Of a stretch of 64,000 nt of DNA, positions 46,980 through 54,767 are shown piece by piece. The notes under the pieces are model-generated. The model ran no database searches, had not been told where the DNA came from, and worked only from the letters and a program-made list of their open reading frames with translations. This DNA is from Streptomyces sp. B3I8 (GTDB taxonomy: Bacteria; Actinomycetota; Actinomycetes; Streptomycetales; Streptomycetaceae). The stretch covers positions 4,477,501 through 4,541,500 of the forward strand of contig NZ_JAUSYN010000002.1 in NCBI RefSeq assembly GCF_030816915.1, in the 5' to 3' direction. Position 1 is the stretch's first letter. Each line of letters starts with the position of its first letter. A program made the translations under genes and the position numbers.

Positions 46980-47513
46980 TCAGCACCGGTCCGCGACGGT
47001 CCTCCCGCCGGCGGCCTTCCCGCCCGGCTCCGGGGCGTCCCCGATCCGGGCGACGACCTTCTCGGCGCACCGGCGCAACACCCGCAGTTCCTCCGGGTCC
47101 AGCGCCTCGACGAACAGCTCGCGCACCCAGGCCACATGCCCTGGTGCCGCCGCGACCAGGTGCTCGTGACCGGCGTCGGTGAGGACGACATGCGTGTAGC
47201 GCCCGTCGTCCGGATCGGGCGCGCGGCGCAGAATGCCGCGCTTCTCGAGCCGGCTGACCAGGTGCGACAGCCGGGAGAGCTCCGCGTTGGCCTGGGATGC
47301 GAGCGCGCTCATGCGCATCCGGTGCGCGGGCTGCTCGGACAGGATCGCCAGGACGTAGTACTCGAGGAAACTGAGCCGTGAGTCCCGCTGGAGCCGGCAC
47401 TCGAGAGCGGTGGGGAGCTGCTGGGCCATGTGCATGAACGCACGCCACGCCGCGAGCTGGTCGGTGGTGAGCCACCGGGTTTCGGCTTTTTCGTCCTCCC
47501 CTGCAGCAGGCAT
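46980..47513 (-). CDS. MarR-family transcriptional regulator
   Basis: A 177-aa MarR: helical N part (WLTTDQLAAWRAFMHMAQQLPTALECRLQRDSRLSFLEYYVLAILSEQP), wHTH (about 65-125: MRMSALASQANAELSRLSHLVSRLEKRGILRRAPDPDDGRYTHVVLTDAGHEHL) with the DxR wing, and C-terminal dimerisation helices. Cys residues at the N part (ALECRL), later (RRCAEK) and at the very C terminus could be redox sensing, as in YodB/MhqR-type repressors, but this is inference. Divergent from the FMN reductase gene with two operators between. TAGACT 6 nt before ATG 47513 suggests leaderless translation; GTG 47519 is the alternative. Confidence 0.92.
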   Translation of the reverse strand: MPAAGEDEKAETRWLTTDQLAAWRAFMHMAQQLPTALECRLQRDSRLSFLEYYVLAILSEQPAHRMRMSALASQANAELSRLSHLVSRLEKRGILRRAPDPDDGRYTHVVLTDAGHEHLVAAAPGHVAWVRELFVEALDPEELRVLRRCAEKVVARIGDAPEPGGKAAGGRTVADRC

Positions 47514-47519
47514 GCGCAC

Positions 47520-47525
47520 AGTCTA
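47520..47525 (-). promoter_or_regulatory. Candidate -10 box for a leaderless marR mRNA
   Basis: On the minus strand TAGACT (47525-47520) lies 6 nt before ATG 47513, with no ribosome site between. Confidence 0.45.
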
Positions 47526-47550
47526 GGGTCAAGCACCCGCCAGAAGCACT

Positions 47551-47595
47551 TGAATATTCACGCGAGAAGGGGCTAGGGTCACACATGAAAATTCA
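47551..47595. promoter_or_regulatory. Paired MarR operators between marR and FMN reductase genes
   Basis: TGAATATTCA (47551-47560, perfect palindrome) and TGAAAATTCA (47586-47595) lie 35 bp apart. Each is flanked so that CACTTGAAT and ATTCAAGTG form a larger inverted repeat between them. These are the only A/T-rich dyads in the region and lie over both divergent promoters. Confidence 0.7.
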
Positions 47596-47630
47596 AGTGA
47601 TTCGATGAGGCAATGCCGGAGGAAGCACCC

Positions 47631-48197
47631 ATGAGCAGTGACTTGAAGATCGGCGTCATCCTGGGCAGCACCCGCCCCGGCCGTAACGGCAAGGCCGTCG
47701 CGGACTGGGTGATGGCCAAGGCGAAGGAGCGCAAGGGCGCCGAGTACGAACTGATCGACCTGGCCGACCACCCGCTGCCCCACCTCGACGAGGCGATCCC
47801 CGCGGCCCGGGGCGCCTACGCGGGCGAGCACACCAAGGCCTGGGCGGCCCTGATCGACCGCTTCGACGGGTACGTCTTCATCACCCCCGAGTACAACCAC
47901 TCCATCACGGGCGTGCTGAAGAACGCGATCGACTACCTGTACGGCGAGTGGAACAACAAGGCCGCCGCCTTCGTCGCCTACGGCGGGCTCGGCGGGGCGC
48001 GGGCGATCGAGCACCTGCGGGGCATCGCGAGCGAGGTGCAGCTCGCCCACGTGCGCCAGCAGCTGTCGTTCTCGCTGCTCACCGACTTCGAGAACTACTC
48101 CGTGTTCACCCCGGCCGCGCACCACGACGGCGTGGCCGAGGTCATGTTCGAGCAGCTGGAGTCCTGGGCCGGCGCCCTGAAGACCGTCCGGAACTGA
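47631..48197 (+). CDS. NADPH-dependent FMN reductase
   Basis: A 188-aa flavodoxin-like reductase of the FMN_red family. The phosphate loop is LGSTRPGRNGKAVADWV, the flavin-contact motif TPEYNHSITGVLKNAIDYLYGEWNNK, then FVAYGGLGGARAIEHLRGI. Members reduce quinones, chromate or azo compounds, or supply FMNH2. ATG 47631 with GGAGGAAGC about 7 nt upstream; an earlier ATG (47613) lacks a site. First gene of a putative MarR-controlled operon with the decarboxylase-like and dioxygenase genes. Confidence 0.93.
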   Translation: MSSDLKIGVILGSTRPGRNGKAVADWVMAKAKERKGAEYELIDLADHPLPHLDEAIPAARGAYAGEHTKAWAALIDRFDGYVFITPEYNHSITGVLKNAIDYLYGEWNNKAAAFVAYGGLGGARAIEHLRGIASEVQLAHVRQQLSFSLLTDFENYSVFTPAAHHDGVAEVMFEQLESWAGALKTVRN

Positions 48198-48318
48198 CGC
48201 GGCCCCGCCCACCACCCCGGTGGACCGCCGGAGCCCGCGCGTACCCGCCCGGCCGCCGGCGGCCCACTCCCGCGGGGCCTGCCCCGTCACGCCCCCCACA
48301 GCCGAGGAAACCCCGTCG

Positions 48319-49308
48319 ATGAGGGTCTACGCACTGGAAGAGCACATGGCCACCGCCGCCGTGATCGAGGCATGGCGGCGGCAGGATCCGCGGCTCGCGG
48401 AACCGATGATGAAATGGGCCGTGTCCGGCGGCATCACGCCGGCGCTGCTCGACCTCGACGACGGCCGGCTGGCCGCCATGGACGACGCCGGCATCGACAC
48501 CGCCGTCCTGTCCATGACGACGCCGGGTCTGCAGAACCTGCCCGCCGCCGAGGCCGTCGCCCTGCAGGGCCCCACCAACGACGCCCTCGCGGCCGCCGTG
48601 GCCCGCCACCCCGGGCGCTTCGCGGCCTTCGCGACGCTCGCCACCCCCGCCCCCGCGGCCGCCGCCGCCGAACTGCGCCGCGCGGTGACCGGACTCGGCT
48701 TCGACGGCGCCATGGTCAACGCCCGCTCGGGCGACCGGGGCGTCGACGCGACCGAGTTCTGGGACGTGTACGAGGCGGCCGCGGAGCTGCGCGCCCCCCT
48801 CTACCTCCACCCCCGGGCCCCGCTCCCCGCCGTCGAACAGGCCTACTACAGCGGGTTCACCGAGCCCGTGGACAGCCTGCTGGCGACCGGGGCGGTGGGC
48901 TGGCACTACGACGCCGGACTGACGCTCCTGCGGATGATCGTCTCCGGGCTGTTCGACCGCTTCCCCGACCTCCAGGTCATCCTCGGACACTGGGGCGAGG
49001 TCGTCCTGTTCTACCTCGACCGCATCGCCGTCCTGGACCAGGTCGCGCATCTCCAGCGGCCGGTCGCCGAGTACTTCCGCACCAACGTCTTCATCACACC
49101 CGGCGGCATCTCCAGCCACCGGTACCTGCGCTGGAGCCTGGAGACGGTGGGCGCCGAACGGATCATGTACGCCACCGACTACCCGTTCAACCGGGAGCGC
49201 GACGGCTCCGCCCGGCGCTTCCTCGACACCGCGCCGGTGAGCGACGCCGACCGGGAGCGCATCGCCTTCCGCAACTGGGAGGAACTCGTCGCCGGCATCC
49301 GCCGCTGA
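48319..49308 (+). CDS. Amidohydrolase-family, gamma-resorcylate decarboxylase-like
   Basis: A 329-aa ACMSD/2,6-dihydroxybenzoate decarboxylase-type TIM barrel. The metal-site pattern is conserved: EEH at 7-9, H164 (LYLHPR), the GHWGE motif at 223-227 and D287 (YATDYPF); H164 and D287 coincide with the zinc ligands described for gamma-resorcylate decarboxylase. It should reversibly decarboxylate a hydroxybenzoate such as gamma-resorcylate to resorcinol; the exact substrate is inference. ATG 48319 with GAGGAAA about 8 nt upstream. It sits between the FMN reductase and an intradiol dioxygenase, 121 bp and 72 bp away. Confidence 0.88.
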   Translation: MRVYALEEHMATAAVIEAWRRQDPRLAEPMMKWAVSGGITPALLDLDDGRLAAMDDAGIDTAVLSMTTPGLQNLPAAEAVALQGPTNDALAAAVARHPGRFAAFATLATPAPAAAAAELRRAVTGLGFDGAMVNARSGDRGVDATEFWDVYEAAAELRAPLYLHPRAPLPAVEQAYYSGFTEPVDSLLATGAVGWHYDAGLTLLRMIVSGLFDRFPDLQVILGHWGEVVLFYLDRIAVLDQVAHLQRPVAEYFRTNVFITPGGISSHRYLRWSLETVGAERIMYATDYPFNRERDGSARRFLDTAPVSDADRERIAFRNWEELVAGIRR

Positions 49309-49380
49309 CGGCCCGCCGAAGCGCGTGCCGCTCCGGGACCGCCGTATCCGCCGAAGTCCGAAGCGAAGGAGTGCCCGCAC

Positions 49381-50262
49381 ATGAACAAGCCCCCCGAGAG
49401 CCGCTTACAGGTCGTCCTCGCCGACCTGCGCCGCGCCGTCGACGACGTCATCCTGCGGCACCGGGTCACCCCCGAGGAACTGTTCGCCGCCGTCGACTGG
49501 CTGCGGCGCGTCGCCGACGCCGGTGAACTGCCCTTCACCAGCGTCCTGTTCCTCAAGAGCGCCCTCCAGGCCACCGAGGGCGCCGGCTACGCCCACCCGG
49601 AGACGGACGGCGCGAGCCCCTGGGAGATGGAGGGCCCCGCCCACCTCCCCGGCTCCCCCGAACTGCCCAGCCCCGCCGTGCTTCCCATGCGCCCCGACGA
49701 ACCGGGCGAACCCCTCCTCGTCTCCGGCACCGTCCGCACCACCACCGGCGCCCCGCTGTCCGGCGCGGTCCTCGACGTCTGGCAGATCGACGCGGACAAC
49801 CTCTATTCGGGGGTCGACACCCGCGACTTCCTTCCACTGAACATCCCCAACGATTCTTCCGGCATCCCCGCCCACAACCTCCGGGCCAGGGTGGTCACCG
49901 ACGCGGGCGGACACTACGAGTTCCGCACCGTGATGCCCGGTGTCGAGACCTTCGGCTTCGCGCCGGACAGCCCGCTGACCGAACTGGCGGAGGCCCTGCG
50001 ACTGCCCGGCGTGCGCCCCGTGCACATCCACGCGATCGTCACCGCCGAGGGCTGCCTGCCGCTGACCACGCAGATCTACTTCGACGGCGACCCGCTCGCC
50101 GAGGGCACCCTCGAAGGTCCCGTCCCCGCCTCCACCGTCAGGACGACGGTCGTCCACGACGCCCCCGACGACTACCGCGCCCACGGCCTCGACCGCCCCT
50201 ACCGCTCCCTCACCTACGACGTCGTCCTGCGCCCGGCGCGGTCCGAAGCGCCGGCCGGCTGA
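49381..50262 (+). CDS. Intradiol ring-cleavage dioxygenase
   Basis: A 293-aa catechol/hydroxyquinol 1,2-dioxygenase-like enzyme: N-terminal helical dimerisation part (1-100) and beta-sandwich with the Fe(III) ligands Y142 (DADNLYSG), Y179 (GGHYEFRTV), H215 and H217 (RPVHIHAIV). Intradiol enzymes insert O2 between two ring hydroxyls, giving muconate-type acids. The long N part and GDP-L-EGTLEG ending are typical of hydroxyquinol dioxygenases. It would fit after a decarboxylase that makes resorcinol and a monooxygenase (not seen) that makes hydroxyquinol. Terminates the MarR-controlled cluster. Confidence 0.9.
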   Translation: MNKPPESRLQVVLADLRRAVDDVILRHRVTPEELFAAVDWLRRVADAGELPFTSVLFLKSALQATEGAGYAHPETDGASPWEMEGPAHLPGSPELPSPAVLPMRPDEPGEPLLVSGTVRTTTGAPLSGAVLDVWQIDADNLYSGVDTRDFLPLNIPNDSSGIPAHNLRARVVTDAGGHYEFRTVMPGVETFGFAPDSPLTELAEALRLPGVRPVHIHAIVTAEGCLPLTTQIYFDGDPLAEGTLEGPVPASTVRTTVVHDAPDDYRAHGLDRPYRSLTYDVVLRPARSEAPAG

Positions 50263-50271
50263 CCCCTGCGC

Positions 50272-51075
50272 TCACCGGGAGGGCAGGGGAGCGAGCGACG
50301 CGCACAGCCGGGCCGGGAAATCCGGCTCCGCGCGCCGCACGGCCCGGCAGCCTCCGGACGCGGTCCGGAAGAAGGGATCCCAGCCCGACTTCTTCGCGCG
50401 GTAGAACCAGCGGTCGCCCAGCCGGGAGGAGCAGCCCGGCTCCGTCGAACCGGCACAGGCCGGTCCCGTGCGCCAGGAGAAGTCCAGCACCAGCCACTTG
50501 CCGTCGCACTGCTCGGAGTCCCGGTACGTGTGCTCGGGCGCGTCGACCGCCCGCAGCGCCTGCTCGTAGGAGGCGGCGGTACAGCCGGTCGCCGGCGGCG
50601 TGCAGCCCAGCTCGCCGCACAGCCGCAGGGCGGGCGGACGGGCGCCGTCGAGAGTGAAGCGGGTGTAGTTGTCGACGACGACGTCCCGGTCGCCCAGTGG
50701 CTCGGGCAGCTTGACCTTCGCCGTCGCCTCACGCTCCTTCGTGCACCCGGAGGCCCGGTCCCCGGACGGGGAGACGAACGTGAGCTGCACCCGTGCGAGA
50801 TCCGTCATCGGATCGGTGAGCACGGCCTTCAGCCCCCGCACGCACGCGTCCGCACCGCTGGGCACCCGCGTGTCCACGAGCAGCGTGCGCCCATCGGTAC
50901 CGAGACGGACCCCGGTGACGCCGGAGGGCTGCATCGTCGTCCACGGAATCGGCTCCGCCGACGGCGACGCCACCGAACCCCCCGCCCGCTGCGTCCCGCA
51001 CGCCCCGAGCAACAGCGCGGCGAGCCCGCACCACAGCGCGACAACGACGCCTCGGCGTCCCCCGATTGCTCCCAC
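50272..51075 (-). CDS. Secreted lipoprotein, unknown function
   Basis: A 267-aa lipoprotein with signal ALWCGLAALLLGAC (lipobox LGAC). The rest is rich in paired Cys (CVRG, GCTK, LCGELGCTPPATGC, QCDG, ACAGS, GCSS, GCRAV, LCAS), suggesting a disulfide-stabilised extracellular domain. No family recognised. The GTG at 51075 follows the DUF397 stop by 6 bp, so it lies at the end of an XRE-DUF397-lipoprotein operon. Confidence 0.75.
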   Translation of the reverse strand: MGAIGGRRGVVVALWCGLAALLLGACGTQRAGGSVASPSAEPIPWTTMQPSGVTGVRLGTDGRTLLVDTRVPSGADACVRGLKAVLTDPMTDLARVQLTFVSPSGDRASGCTKEREATAKVKLPEPLGDRDVVVDNYTRFTLDGARPPALRLCGELGCTPPATGCTAASYEQALRAVDAPEHTYRDSEQCDGKWLVLDFSWRTGPACAGSTEPGCSSRLGDRWFYRAKKSGWDPFFRTASGGCRAVRRAEPDFPARLCASLAPLPSR

Positions 51076-51081
51076 AACCGC

Positions 51082-51300
51082 TCAGCCCTCGCCCGACACC
51101 CGAGCGAGACCCTGACCGGTGCCCTTGAGTGCGTCGACGAAGGCGGTGAAGGCGGCAGTGGGGAACGTGAGGATGGCGCGAGCCGGGGCCTTGGAGTCAC
51201 GGACGGCTGTGCGGGCGGGGGAGCCCGAAATCTCGAGGCAGGCGTTGCCGTCTCCCTCGCCGGAGTAGGAGGACTTCCGCCAGTTGCCGGGAGTGGACAT
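51082..51300 (-). CDS. DUF397 small protein
   Basis: A 72-aa DUF397 protein: NWRKSSYSGEGDGNACLEISG, then AVRDSKAPARAILTFPTAAFTAFVDALK. These are Streptomyces small proteins that act with an adjacent DUF5753 XRE regulator (as in the BldB-independent AbaA/WhiJ-like pairs), in which they inhibit or modulate the regulator. It follows the XRE gene by 7 bp. Confidence 0.92.
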   Translation of the reverse strand: MSTPGNWRKSSYSGEGDGNACLEISGSPARTAVRDSKAPARAILTFPTAAFTAFVDALKGTGQGLARVSGEG

Positions 51301-51307
51301 GGATGCC

Positions 51308-52138
51308 TCACAGCTCCTTGGTCAGCTTGTGGATGAAGTCGTTCGAGCGAACGGGGTCCAGCGATACGGCCTCCACCTTACGGAAGCGTGTTTGGTAGGC
51401 GCTCAACTGAGCTTCCGAATCGATGAACACGGAGCCGTGGGGCGCGTCCCGTACCACTGTGTCGAGCTTGGGCACGGGGCCTCCGGCGTACGTCATGGTG
51501 GTTGAGGCTCTGGAGAAGCCGTCCAGGTCGAAGGGAATGACACCCAGGGTGATGTGCTCCGTCTGGGACAGCTCCAGGAGATGGCGCAGTTGGGCACGCC
51601 AGGCCGCACGGTCGCTGACCCTGATGCGCAGTGCCGCCTCGTGAATCAGAGCCGTGTACGGGATGGTGGACCTCTGCCGAGCCATCCGGTGCCGTACGCG
51701 CATCTCCATCTCCTCGGCGGTCAGTTCCGGTACCCGGGACGAGAAGAGGGCACGGGCGTAAACCTCGGTCTGCAGTAGCCCCGGAACGAAGACGACGGAC
51801 ACCTCGCGCAGGAACGTGCTGTGGTGTTCCAGCTCCGACAGGTCCAGGAACGGCGTGGGTAGCAGTCCGCGGTACTCCTCCCACCAGCCGTGAGTCCGGT
51901 CGGTGGCCATCGTGGCCAGGGCGCTGATGAACTCCTCGTCCGTGCAGGCGTAGTGGGAGGCGAGGCGGCGGAGCCGCTTCTCGCTCACACCCGCGAGTCC
52001 CGACTCGATGTGGGTGATCTGGGCGGGGCTCACCCCGAGCAGTGCCGCCGCCTCCCGCGCGGTCAGTCCTGCGGCTTCGCGGAGTCTGCGCAGCTCAGTC
52101 GCCAGGCGCAACTGGCGTGCCGTTGGTTCGCGCCTCAA
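51308..52138 (-). CDS. XRE-family regulator with DUF5753 domain
   Basis: A 276-aa protein with N-terminal HTH_XRE (about 10-65: ATELRRLREAAGLTAREAAALLGVSPAQITHIESGLAGVSEKRLRRLA) and C-terminal DUF5753 (about 85-270, including FVPGLLQTEVYARALF and HGSVFIDSEAQLSAYQTRF). WhiJ-type transcription regulator. Operon with the DUF397 gene and divergent from the ATPase gene at 52381, a three-part arrangement repeated many times in Streptomyces genomes and linked to developmental and secondary metabolism control. Confidence 0.93.
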   Translation of the reverse strand: MRREPTARQLRLATELRRLREAAGLTAREAAALLGVSPAQITHIESGLAGVSEKRLRRLASHYACTDEEFISALATMATDRTHGWWEEYRGLLPTPFLDLSELEHHSTFLREVSVVFVPGLLQTEVYARALFSSRVPELTAEEMEMRVRHRMARQRSTIPYTALIHEAALRIRVSDRAAWRAQLRHLLELSQTEHITLGVIPFDLDGFSRASTTMTYAGGPVPKLDTVVRDAPHGSVFIDSEAQLSAYQTRFRKVEAVSLDPVRSNDFIHKLTKEL

Positions 52139-52380
52139 TGTCTTCGTCCGCTCCTGGGCTCAACGCGCCGACAGGCGCGACTCCTTCGGGGGACAGGTTA
52201 CGGGAGTGGCTTGCCGCATCTATACATTTAGATTTACCGTCGGTGACGCGACGGACACCCACGGTATTCCGGGACGTAGGAAGCGCACCGCACCGTCCTG
52301 CCATGACGGCTGCGGCAGGCCACCGCCGTCCGACGACCACACCCCCTCCACCGCTTCACCACGCAGACAGGAGCCGACGC

Positions 52381-52809
52381 ATGCCCGAAACCGACCCTCG
52401 CACGGACCCCGAGCCCTGGGAGTACTGCCTGTACGTGCCCAACGACCCCCGTGCCGTGACCGTCAGCCGCCGTACCCTCCGCCTGATCCTCACGATGCAC
52501 GGCCTCATCCGTCTCGTCGACGTGGCCGAACTCCTCGCCACCGAGCTGATCTCCAACGCCGTACGGCACACGAAGGGGCCTGCCGCGCTGCGACTGCGCT
52601 TCTCGGAGGGGGTGCTGCGGATCGGCGCGTGGGACGCCGACCCGGCGCCGCCCGAGCCGCCCGTGCCGCTGGAGCGGGTGGCTGAACTGGAGGAGGACGG
52701 GCGCGGGCTGGCGCTGGTCATGGCCTGCGCCGACCTGTGGGGCTGGCAGCCGCTGTCGGCGGAGGGCAATCGGGGGAAGGTCGTGTGGTGCGAGTTGGGT
52801 GCCGCGTAG
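52381..52809 (+). CDS. ATP-binding (HATPase, SpoIIAB-like) regulatory protein
   Basis: A 142-aa HATPase_c protein: WEYCLYVPNDPRAVTVSRRTLRLILTMHGLIRLVDVAELLATELISNAVRHT (N-box), LRIGAWDADPAP, ELEEDGRGLALVMACADLWG (G-box), GKVVWCELG. AGGAG lies 7 nt before the ATG. It belongs with the divergent XRE-DUF397 pair and probably modulates the XRE regulator or a sigma factor. Confidence 0.9.
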   Translation: MPETDPRTDPEPWEYCLYVPNDPRAVTVSRRTLRLILTMHGLIRLVDVAELLATELISNAVRHTKGPAALRLRFSEGVLRIGAWDADPAPPEPPVPLERVAELEEDGRGLALVMACADLWGWQPLSAEGNRGKVVWCELGAA

Positions 52810-52834
52810 ACGCTCGGACGTCGGGAGACGCCGT

Positions 52835-52911
52835 ACGTCACCCGCCACACTCTTGTCCGTACCCCTCGTCATCGAGGCACGGGAACCGTGGCGTTCGACG
52901 GTGGTGGCCAC
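52835..52911 (-). pseudogene. Decayed 5' end of a third Imm49 gene
   Basis: On the minus strand from 52911, GTGGCCACCACCGTCGAACG and the following bases align with the start of the intact Imm49 gene at 54767 (GTGACCACCACCATCCAACG). The protein-level trace is VATTVERHGS in one frame, matching MTTTIQRHSS. After a short frameshift DDEGYGQE in another frame matches DDEGYAER. The rest is lost. It sits ~100 bp beyond the end of the second Imm49 gene, in the 200-bp gap that otherwise holds nothing. Confidence 0.6.
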
Positions 52912-53010
52912 GGGCACCTTCCTTGCTCGTTGGCCCGTCCGGGAGCGGCGACATCTCGAGGGGGTACACGGTCGGCACGCTGCCACCGACGTGGCACCGA
53001 GGGGGCCGCC

Positions 53011-53823
53011 TCACGTGTCGTACTCGCCCACCCAAGACCGCTTCAGAAGCGCCTTCGGCAGGTACTCCGACTCGACGTCGATCGGCATGTCGGCGTCGTA
53101 CGCCATGCACGCGATGGCGAGCGGTCCCAGGGCGACGAGGCCTTCAGCACTTCGGGAGCGGGCCTCGTTCGCCGTCCAGTACTCCTTGTGCCAGGTGAGC
53201 GCCTCGACGAGGGACGCGTTGAACTGCTCGGGCTCGCGGCGCAGATAGCGCTGGAAGAGGTCGAGGGCCGGGTAGAGGATCTTCAGCATGAGTTCGGGGC
53301 CGGCGATCGGGGCGCGCTGCGGGTCCGTGCCGTCGACGGCGGTGACGAGGGTGTCCCAGACCGCCTGCCGACCGAACCACAGATGCTGGAGTGTCTCCAC
53401 CCAGGGATAGATGTACTCGTCGAACTCGGCGCCGGACGCACGCAGGAAGGCGACCGGTACCTGTGCGAGCCGGTTGACCCGGTCGTTCTCCCGGCAGATC
53501 ACCGCCAGGTAGAAGGAAGTCAGCCAGTTCCCGGCGTGGAGATAGTCCTGCGGGCCGGTCACGGGGAGCTGCTTGACCTCGCCGCTGCTGCCGATCCGGC
53601 ACGAGACGGGACCTTCGTCCGCCGTCCCCGCGGCGAACAGCGCGCTGCCGACCTGCGTCGCCGTGACCCACGCCTCCCAGCTCGGGAACTCGGCGGCCCT
53701 GGGATCCGTCGCGGAGCGCCACTTCGCGACGGCGAGAGCGGTCGGCAGAGCGTCGTAGCGGTCGTCCTCCGAAGTCTCGATGTGGGTGAGGACGTCCTCG
53801 GCGCTTCTGATGACGGGCGCCAT
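53011..53823 (-). CDS. Imm49-family immunity protein (second copy)
   Basis: 270 aa from ATG 53823. All-helical Imm49 fold features: FPSWEAWVTATQVGSALFA, AGNWLTSFYLAVICRENDRVNRLAQVPVAFLR, EYIYPWVETLQHLWFG, LMLKILYPALDLFQRYLRREPEQFNASLVEALTWHKEYWT, and CMAYDADMPIDVESEYLPKALLKRSW. It is a clear paralogue of the gene just upstream. The open frame continues 29 codons upstream (VDRIARHEIRPGED resembles the paralogue's N end) to a CTG at 53910 that overlaps the paralogue's stop, so translation may start at a non-AUG codon. Presumed cytoplasmic antidote to a toxin of the neighbouring type. Confidence 0.85.
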   Translation of the reverse strand: MAPVIRSAEDVLTHIETSEDDRYDALPTALAVAKWRSATDPRAAEFPSWEAWVTATQVGSALFAAGTADEGPVSCRIGSSGEVKQLPVTGPQDYLHAGNWLTSFYLAVICRENDRVNRLAQVPVAFLRASGAEFDEYIYPWVETLQHLWFGRQAVWDTLVTAVDGTDPQRAPIAGPELMLKILYPALDLFQRYLRREPEQFNASLVEALTWHKEYWTANEARSRSAEGLVALGPLAIACMAYDADMPIDVESEYLPKALLKRSWVGEYDT

Positions 53824-53906
53824 GAGGTCCGTCGCGTCCTCGCCGGGGCGGATCTCATGGCGTGCGATGCGGTCGACGGTGCGGTCCTTCCGTGAGGAGG
53901 GGCGGC

Positions 53907-54767
53907 TCAGATCTCGAACTCGCCGAGCCAGCCGCGCTCCAACAGGTGCTTGGGCAGGTAGTCCGACTCGACCTCGATGGGGATGCCGCCGTCGTGGGCG
54001 AGGCAGGCGACGGCGAGAGGAGCGAGGGCCAGCATGCCCGAAGGGTCGTCCGTCCGGTCCTCGTCGGCGGTCCAGTACGCCTTGTGCAGCTCCAGGGCCT
54101 CGACGAGTGCCTGATTGAAGCCGGGGCCGTCCTGGCGCAGGAAGCGGTAGAAGAGGTTGATCGGCGGATACAGGATGTTCTGCAGCAGATCACGCGGGGC
54201 GCCCGTCGCGACCTCTGGATGCGACCCCTGCATCGTGGCCGTCAGTTCTTCCACCAGGGCAGGGCCCTGCAGCCAGTACGCCTGCAATGCGGCGACCCAG
54301 TGGTAGACGTACTCGTCATAAGCGCCTTCTTCGGACCGCAGTCGATCGAGCGGGATCTGGCACAATTGCGTCAGCCTTTTCTGATCGCGGCAGACGACTG
54401 CGAGCCAGAAGGCGGTAAGCCAATTCCCCGCATCCGCGTAGGGACGCGGGCCGATGGCGGGAATCGTGCGCACCTCGTGGTCGATACGGCATTGGACGGT
54501 CCCCTCTGCCGCACCCGTCACCGCGAACAGTGCGGAATAGACCTGCATCGCGGTGACGACCGCTTCCCACGTCTCGATCCTGGCCCCGCGGGGATCGACG
54601 GCGGACCTGGCCTGCATGTGCAGGACGGCCGTGCCGAGCATGGAGTCGATCGAGGCGGGTGAGCGCTCCAGCTTCGCCGTGTTCCTTGCCATGTTCCGGC
54701 CCAGCCGCTCCGCGTAACCCTCATCGTCGGGCCCTGGTGAACTGTGGCGTTGGATGGTGGTGGTCAC
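53907..54767 (-). CDS. Imm49-family immunity protein (coupled to toxin)
   Basis: A 286-aa Imm49 protein: TWEAVVTAMQVYSALFAVTG, AGNWLTAFWLAVVCRDQKRLTQLCQIPLDRLR, YVYHWVAALQAYWLQG, LLQNILYPPINLFYRFLRQDGPGFNQALVEALELHKAYWTADED, and CLAHDGGIPIEVESDYLPKHLLERGWLGEFEI. The GTG overlaps the toxin stop (GTGA), the standard toxin-immunity coupling that guarantees the antidote is made whenever the toxin is. Imm49 was defined as an immunity family in polymorphic toxin systems; direct neutralisation of this toxin is inferred. Confidence 0.9.
   Translation of the reverse strand: MTTTIQRHSSPGPDDEGYAERLGRNMARNTAKLERSPASIDSMLGTAVLHMQARSAVDPRGARIETWEAVVTAMQVYSALFAVTGAAEGTVQCRIDHEVRTIPAIGPRPYADAGNWLTAFWLAVVCRDQKRLTQLCQIPLDRLRSEEGAYDEYVYHWVAALQAYWLQGPALVEELTATMQGSHPEVATGAPRDLLQNILYPPINLFYRFLRQDGPGFNQALVEALELHKAYWTADEDRTDDPSGMLALAPLAVACLAHDGGIPIEVESDYLPKHLLERGWLGEFEI

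Noticed and set aside
43496..47191. A 1231-codon open frame on the minus strand opposite the PAS-SpoIIE gene
   Set aside because: Antisense shadow of a strongly coded gene; no domain visible.
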